NCBI GenBank assembly: GCA_027023915.1
Contig: JALVUB010000024.1
Span: 2,745-12,950 of the forward strand
Reading direction: 5' to 3'
From: Sedimenticola sp.
GTDB taxonomy: Bacteria > Pseudomonadota > Gammaproteobacteria > Chromatiales > Chromatiaceae
DNA length: 10,206 nucleotides
Position numbers and translations under genes: made by a program. Below the pieces are notes generated by a model that had not been told where the DNA came from, searched no databases, and was given only the letters and a program-made list of their open reading frames with translations. Below are positions 6,834 through 10,206 of this stretch, piece by piece. Numbering within the stretch: position 1 is the stretch's first letter; each line of letters starts with the position of its first letter.

Positions 6834-7112
6834 ATGTCCCGCAGCAAACCCGACACGCCAGAGGCCATGCGCCGTCTCATCGCCGAGATCCGTGCCACCA
6901 TTCCCATGGATCTTTCGGAAGCGGAACTCTGCCGCGACGGCTGCAATGCCTGCTCGCTCAAGCTGCTGGAGTTCCTCTCTTCAGAGCTGGAGGGGTGGGA
7001 GGCACGTCTCGATGCCGGCGAGAAACCAGGGCTGGCGGAACTGAGCCAGCTGGCGCGAAGCGCAAGAAAGATTCACCGGGTATTGGTGAGAAACGGAGTT
7101 ATTGAGGGGTAA
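6834..7112 (+). CDS. Conserved-looking small protein with a CxxxCxxC motif, function unknown
   Basis: This is a 92-residue soluble protein with no signal peptide or membrane segment. It appears mostly helical: an N-terminal helix (EAMRRLIAEI), the cluster C33-RDG-C37-NA-C40, then SLKLLEFLSSELEGWEARL and a Lys/Arg-rich C-terminal helix (LARSARKIHRVL). The three cysteines suggest metal or Fe-S binding. The spacing is that of radical SAM enzymes, but the protein is far too short for that fold, so the resemblance may be chance. I have an impression of similar short proteins in other Gammaproteobacteria but cannot name a family. I chose the ATG at 6834 because a TTG at 6792 would overlap pilE and add unlikely sequence. 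It lies 35 bp after pilE, so it may be read through from the operon. Its 3' end faces the patatin gene. Confidence 0.75.
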   Translation: MSRSKPDTPEAMRRLIAEIRATIPMDLSEAELCRDGCNACSLKLLEFLSSELEGWEARLDAGEKPGLAELSQLARSARKIHRVLVRNGVIEG

Positions 7113-7191
7113 CCGGTGGTTCTAGGCTGGTTGGCCGCCCCACGGGCTTTTCCCCTCTCCCAAGGAGCCCAAGCGGGCGCGCATGCCCTGT

Positions 7192-9396
7192 TCAGAAGGG
7201 CGAGCCGAGAAAGACGAATGCAGTTTCACGATTGTTCTCGGCCACCCCCAGACCGAGATAGAGCGGTCCCACTGGCGTATCCAACCCCAAAAAGAGGCTG
7301 CCACCAGTAACCCAGCGGTTGCCGAAGCCGCTCTCTTTTTGCCAGGTGTTACCCACCTCCAGGGTCGCCCCCACATAGGCGGGCACGGGTGAAAAACGTC
7401 CCCCAATCCGCCGCATGAATCCGGCATAACCAAACGCCATGTAGGGACCGGTCAGCTCGTAGTGATGCAGCCCGGTAAGGTTGAGAAAGCCACCCAGGTC
7501 GAAACGGCCGTATAGAGGCCAAAGTGCGTTTCCATTGCCGGGCCGGTGGCTGTAGCCGGCCTGACCATGGAGCAGCAGGGTGTTGCGTCCCACCGTTTTC
7601 GCCAGGGTAACACGGGCGAACAGCTGTTCGAAATTCTGATCGCCCCCCAAAACCTTGCGATACACCCTGTAAGCCAGATGCCCCCGGTATCCCGATGTGG
7701 GAAAGTAAAGGCTGTCCAGCGTGTCGGCTTGGAGCTGAAGGCTCACCCTTCCCTCGTGCTCGCCACCGTTGTGGGGCAGGTATAGCGGCTCGCCAATGTT
7801 GAGCCGGTAACGATCGTAGGCGAGCTGATAACCCAGCCTGATCTCCCCCCAGTCTCCCAGCTCCTGCCCGACATCCAGCCTGAAACGGGCCTGTCGAAAG
7901 TCATATTCCGCAAATTCACTGCCGTCCTTGAAGAAGCCCATGGTGCGCCGCAACAGCTCCACCTGGGGATTGATGAACACCGGATTCTTGTACCAAAGGG
8001 GCTGGTACCACTCCAGAAAGAGGCTGGGCCGCTCACCAATGCGGGCGATGGCGCGCAGCTCGCCGCCCAGGGGATTGATGGCGGTACGGGTGTAACCGGC
8101 TCCCACGTTGAGGCCGGTGCCGCTCTGCCAGTCTGCAAAGAAACGCAGATCCCAAAGCAGATAGTTTGGTCCCCAGGACTTGGCACGAGCCTTCACCACC
8201 AGGCCGGTCTTGCCGTTCCGCTGCTCCAGCCGGTAGCTCACCTGTTCGAACAGATCCATGCCGTAGATTCGGCCTATGCCGCGCTGTAACTTTTCGAGAT
8301 CGAACAGATCACCGGGACGCAGTTCCAGGCGATCCAGCAACACCCGGTCGGAGAGACGTGAGTCGTTCTCAACCTCAATGAAAGCAAGACGCACCGGTTT
8401 TGGCCGATAGTGGGGCCTCCGGCGCGCCTTCCAGTCTTTCCACGCAGCTTGATCGACCGAGAACCGGGCCAGCGCCCGCCGCTGCTTCTCGGCAGCCCGT
8501 TCACCGATGCCGATGGCCTCGCCAACCCGAGGAAAATCAATCGTGCCGAGATTGCCCAGCTTGGGCACCAACAGCAGGTCGGTGGATTTGAGCGAAGCGA
8601 TGCTGCGCTCGGTGTTGCCACGGGTCATGATATTGGTGAGCTGATCCGCCACGGTCAGAGCATCGGTGATCTCGTTGCGCGATCTCAGCGGCGTGCTGAT
8701 GTCCACGGCGATGACGATATCGGCGCCCATCTCCCGTACCACCCGCACCGGCAGATTGTCGGTAACACCACCGTCAACCAACAGCAGCCTGCCCATCCTC
8801 ACCGGCGCGAAAACACTGGGAATGGCGGCACTGGCGCGCATGGCCACCGCCAGATCCCCTTTTCCCAGCACCACTTCCCGGCCTGTGCCTATGTCTGTGG
8901 CCACGGCACGAAAAGGGATGGGCAGGTTGTCAAACTTCTTCACTCCCGCCACCGGTCGGGTCAGTTCCTTCAGCTTCAGCAACAGTTTCTGACCCTGAAT
9001 CAACCCCATCGGCAACCGCACCTGGCGATTCCGCACACCAACGGCGGAACGGGTCAGAAACTGATCCTGATCCCGCTTGCGCCGGAAGGAAAGCAGACTG
9101 CGGGAGGTGTTATCTTTAAGAATGTCGTTCCAGTCGATCCCCGCCAACGCCCTTTCGATCTCTTCAGGCGACATGCCGGAGGCGTAGAGCCCGCCAATGA
9201 TGGCCCCCATGCTGGTGCCGGCGATGTAGTCCACCGGGACGTGCAGCCGCTCCAGCACCTTTAGCACCCCCACGTGGGCGGCCCCCCGGGCGCCCCCTCC
9301 GCTGAGCACCAGCCCGATGCGCGGCCGCTCCCCGGCCTGGGCAACCCCGATCACCAGCAGCAAGAGCAGCAAGATCCCCCGACCCATCCTGTTCAT
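7192..9396 (-). CDS. plpD: PlpD-type patatin-like phospholipase autotransporter (type Vd)
   Basis: The protein has 734 residues from the ATG at 9396. Its signal peptide is about 21 residues (MNRMGRG, poly-Leu, ending AQA). The patatin lipase domain (about 25-240) shows the oxyanion-hole GGGARG (33-38), the nucleophile Ser62 in GTSMG and the dyad Asp208 in DGG, so it should be catalytically active. A POTRA-like domain follows (about 335-405), then an Omp85-type beta barrel to the end, closing in AFVFLGSPF with the terminal Phe expected of a BAM substrate. Length and layout match Pseudomonas PlpD, in which the lipase is carried to the cell surface by its own barrel. In-frame ATGs also lie at 9405, which overlaps the rapA stop as ATGA but has its AAGGAG directly adjacent, and at 9387. 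I preferred 9396 because an AAGGAG lies 9 nt upstream. Substrate not shown; phospholipids by family. Confidence 0.9.
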   Translation of the reverse strand: MNRMGRGILLLLLLVIGVAQAGERPRIGLVLSGGGARGAAHVGVLKVLERLHVPVDYIAGTSMGAIIGGLYASGMSPEEIERALAGIDWNDILKDNTSRSLLSFRRKRDQDQFLTRSAVGVRNRQVRLPMGLIQGQKLLLKLKELTRPVAGVKKFDNLPIPFRAVATDIGTGREVVLGKGDLAVAMRASAAIPSVFAPVRMGRLLLVDGGVTDNLPVRVVREMGADIVIAVDISTPLRSRNEITDALTVADQLTNIMTRGNTERSIASLKSTDLLLVPKLGNLGTIDFPRVGEAIGIGERAAEKQRRALARFSVDQAAWKDWKARRRPHYRPKPVRLAFIEVENDSRLSDRVLLDRLELRPGDLFDLEKLQRGIGRIYGMDLFEQVSYRLEQRNGKTGLVVKARAKSWGPNYLLWDLRFFADWQSGTGLNVGAGYTRTAINPLGGELRAIARIGERPSLFLEWYQPLWYKNPVFINPQVELLRRTMGFFKDGSEFAEYDFRQARFRLDVGQELGDWGEIRLGYQLAYDRYRLNIGEPLYLPHNGGEHEGRVSLQLQADTLDSLYFPTSGYRGHLAYRVYRKVLGGDQNFEQLFARVTLAKTVGRNTLLLHGQAGYSHRPGNGNALWPLYGRFDLGGFLNLTGLHHYELTGPYMAFGYAGFMRRIGGRFSPVPAYVGATLEVGNTWQKESGFGNRWVTGGSLFLGLDTPVGPLYLGLGVAENNRETAFVFLGSPF

Positions 9397-9411
9397 CTCC
9401 TTCATCTCCTT
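9397..9411 (-). promoter_or_regulatory. Duplicated Shine-Dalgarno/start cassette of the patatin gene
   Basis: Read on the minus strand, AAGGAGATG occurs twice in tandem (9411-9403 and 9402-9394), followed by AACAGGATG. Each AAGGAG lies 9 nt before the next ATG downstream, so the in-frame starts at 9396 and 9387 are both well served. The rapA stop codon (9404-9402) lies within the first copy, which suggests termination-reinitiation coupling. Confidence 0.6.
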
Positions 9412-10206
9412 ACCAGCAGGCGCACCGCGTCAAGCCGCACCAGCGCCTGTTCCAGATAGTCTTCCAGCAGCACCCGGCGGGTGGTCAACACCAGCAGGGC
9501 CTCGTCCTCCTCCTCGGTCTCCAGGGACCGCAACCGCGCGATCTCGCCGTCCAGCTCGGCGCGCATGGCCGCCAGCGCCCGGGCCTTCAGCTCCTCCGCC
9601 CGCGCCCTGGCCTGCCGCTCGCCCTGCTGCACCAACTGGCGCAGCAGGGCCGACTGGGACTTGATCACCGCCGTGGTGGTGGCGCGGTCGCGGTGCAAGG
9701 AGGTCCCTTGCAGCCGCTCCGGCGGCAGCAGCCCCGCATGGTCGTTGCCCTTGCGGTCGAGCACCAGGCGGATGGGCGTCGGCGGCAGGAACCGGCGCGC
9801 CTCCAGCTCCACGGGCGCGCTGCATGCCAGCACGAAGAGCAGCTCCAGCAGCAGCGTTCCCGGCGGCAGGGGACCGCTGTCGAGCACGGTGAAGGCGGCG
9901 CTCCCCAGCGCGCCGCTGTCGAGAAAAGCCATGGCGCCGCGCACCATGGGATGCTCCCAGGTGAGAAAGAGGCGGTCCTCATGCACCAGGGCGTCGTTCC
10001 GGTGGAATGTGACGGTGGCGCCATCCGCCGGAAGGGACGGAAACCGGTCCAGCAGCATGTGATCGCCTGGATGAAGCACCAAGGCGTCACCCCTGCCCTC
10101 TTGGTACTCAACTCCAAAAGCGTCCCAGTAATCCCGCCTGTAGATTTCCACACTCCGTTCCCGCTCCTCCCCCCGCACCCCTTCCGCCAGCCGCGCCGCC
10201 CCCCCG
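9402..10206 (-). CDS. rapA: RNA polymerase-associated protein RapA, C-terminal part (gene continues past window)
   Basis: The last 267 codons of rapA are present; the frame is open to the window edge, so the apparent GTG start at 10178 is not a real start. The segment matches the RapA C-terminal domain: HPGDHMLLDRFPSLPADG, then FLTWEHPMVRG, LPPGTLLLELLFVL, RRFLPPTPIRLVLDRKGN and a charged, probably coiled-coil region of Glu/Arg/Ala repeats near the end, closing with LDAVRLLVRR. RapA is a SWI2/SNF2 ATPase that binds core RNA polymerase and helps recycle it after stalled or finished transcription; the helicase motifs lie outside the window. Base composition appears more GC-rich than the pilin operon. 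Its TGA overlaps the in-frame ATG at 9405 of the patatin gene, so both are probably one transcript. Confidence 0.93.
   Translation of the reverse strand, partial: GGAARLAEGVRGEERERSVEIYRRDYWDAFGVEYQEGRGDALVLHPGDHMLLDRFPSLPADGATVTFHRNDALVHEDRLFLTWEHPMVRGAMAFLDSGALGSAAFTVLDSGPLPPGTLLLELLFVLACSAPVELEARRFLPPTPIRLVLDRKGNDHAGLLPPERLQGTSLHRDRATTTAVIKSQSALLRQLVQQGERQARARAEELKARALAAMRAELDGEIARLRSLETEEEDEALLVLTTRRVLLEDYLEQALVRLDAVRLLVRR

Noticed and set aside
7113..7191. Bidirectional terminator between the convergent small gene and the patatin gene
   Set aside because: Only short imperfect inverted repeats (such as GGGC/GCCC) are present, and none is followed by a T run on either strand.

Overview
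The window looks like a chromosomal segment of a gammaproteobacterium. The evidence is a complete type IVa pilus minor-pilin operon, a rapA gene (a family typical of Gammaproteobacteria) and a PlpD-type patatin autotransporter. Species cannot be assigned from sequence alone. By eye the pilus operon is moderately GC-rich and the right end (rapA) is clearly richer. No mobile element, tRNA, rRNA or CRISPR array is visible.

Left region, + strand: a perfect 16-bp hairpin (2-36), most likely the terminator of a gene outside the window, precedes a tightly packed operon fimT/fimU-like, pilV, pilW, pilX, pilY1, pilE (176-6798). The first four genes are linked by ATGA stop/start overlaps, and pilY1 and pilE follow after gaps of about 20-25 bp. 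The five pilins carry class III prepilin signals (a Gly before a hydrophobic helix), so a PilD-type prepilin peptidase encoded elsewhere should process them. In this family the minor pilins form the complex that primes pilus assembly and carries the large adhesin PilY1. A small gene (6834-7112) with a CxxxCxxC motif lies 35 bp after pilE and may be the last gene of the operon or have its own promoter.

Right region, - strand, convergent with the above: the C-terminal 267 residues of RapA (SWI/SNF-type RNA polymerase recycling ATPase; the gene runs off the window) overlap the start of a complete patatin-POTRA-beta-barrel protein of the PlpD type (type Vd secretion). The two are probably translationally coupled.

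Most of this is recognisable biology, and I found no clear new system. Points worth a second look: a 12-copy, 9-bp in-frame tandem repeat plus a textbook EF-hand-like loop inside PilV; similar acidic loops in FimT and PilW; a GRxR motif in FimT of the type linked to DNA uptake; a PilW that lacks the conserved Glu5; a PilY1 with a defective MIDAS motif; and the small three-cysteine protein.
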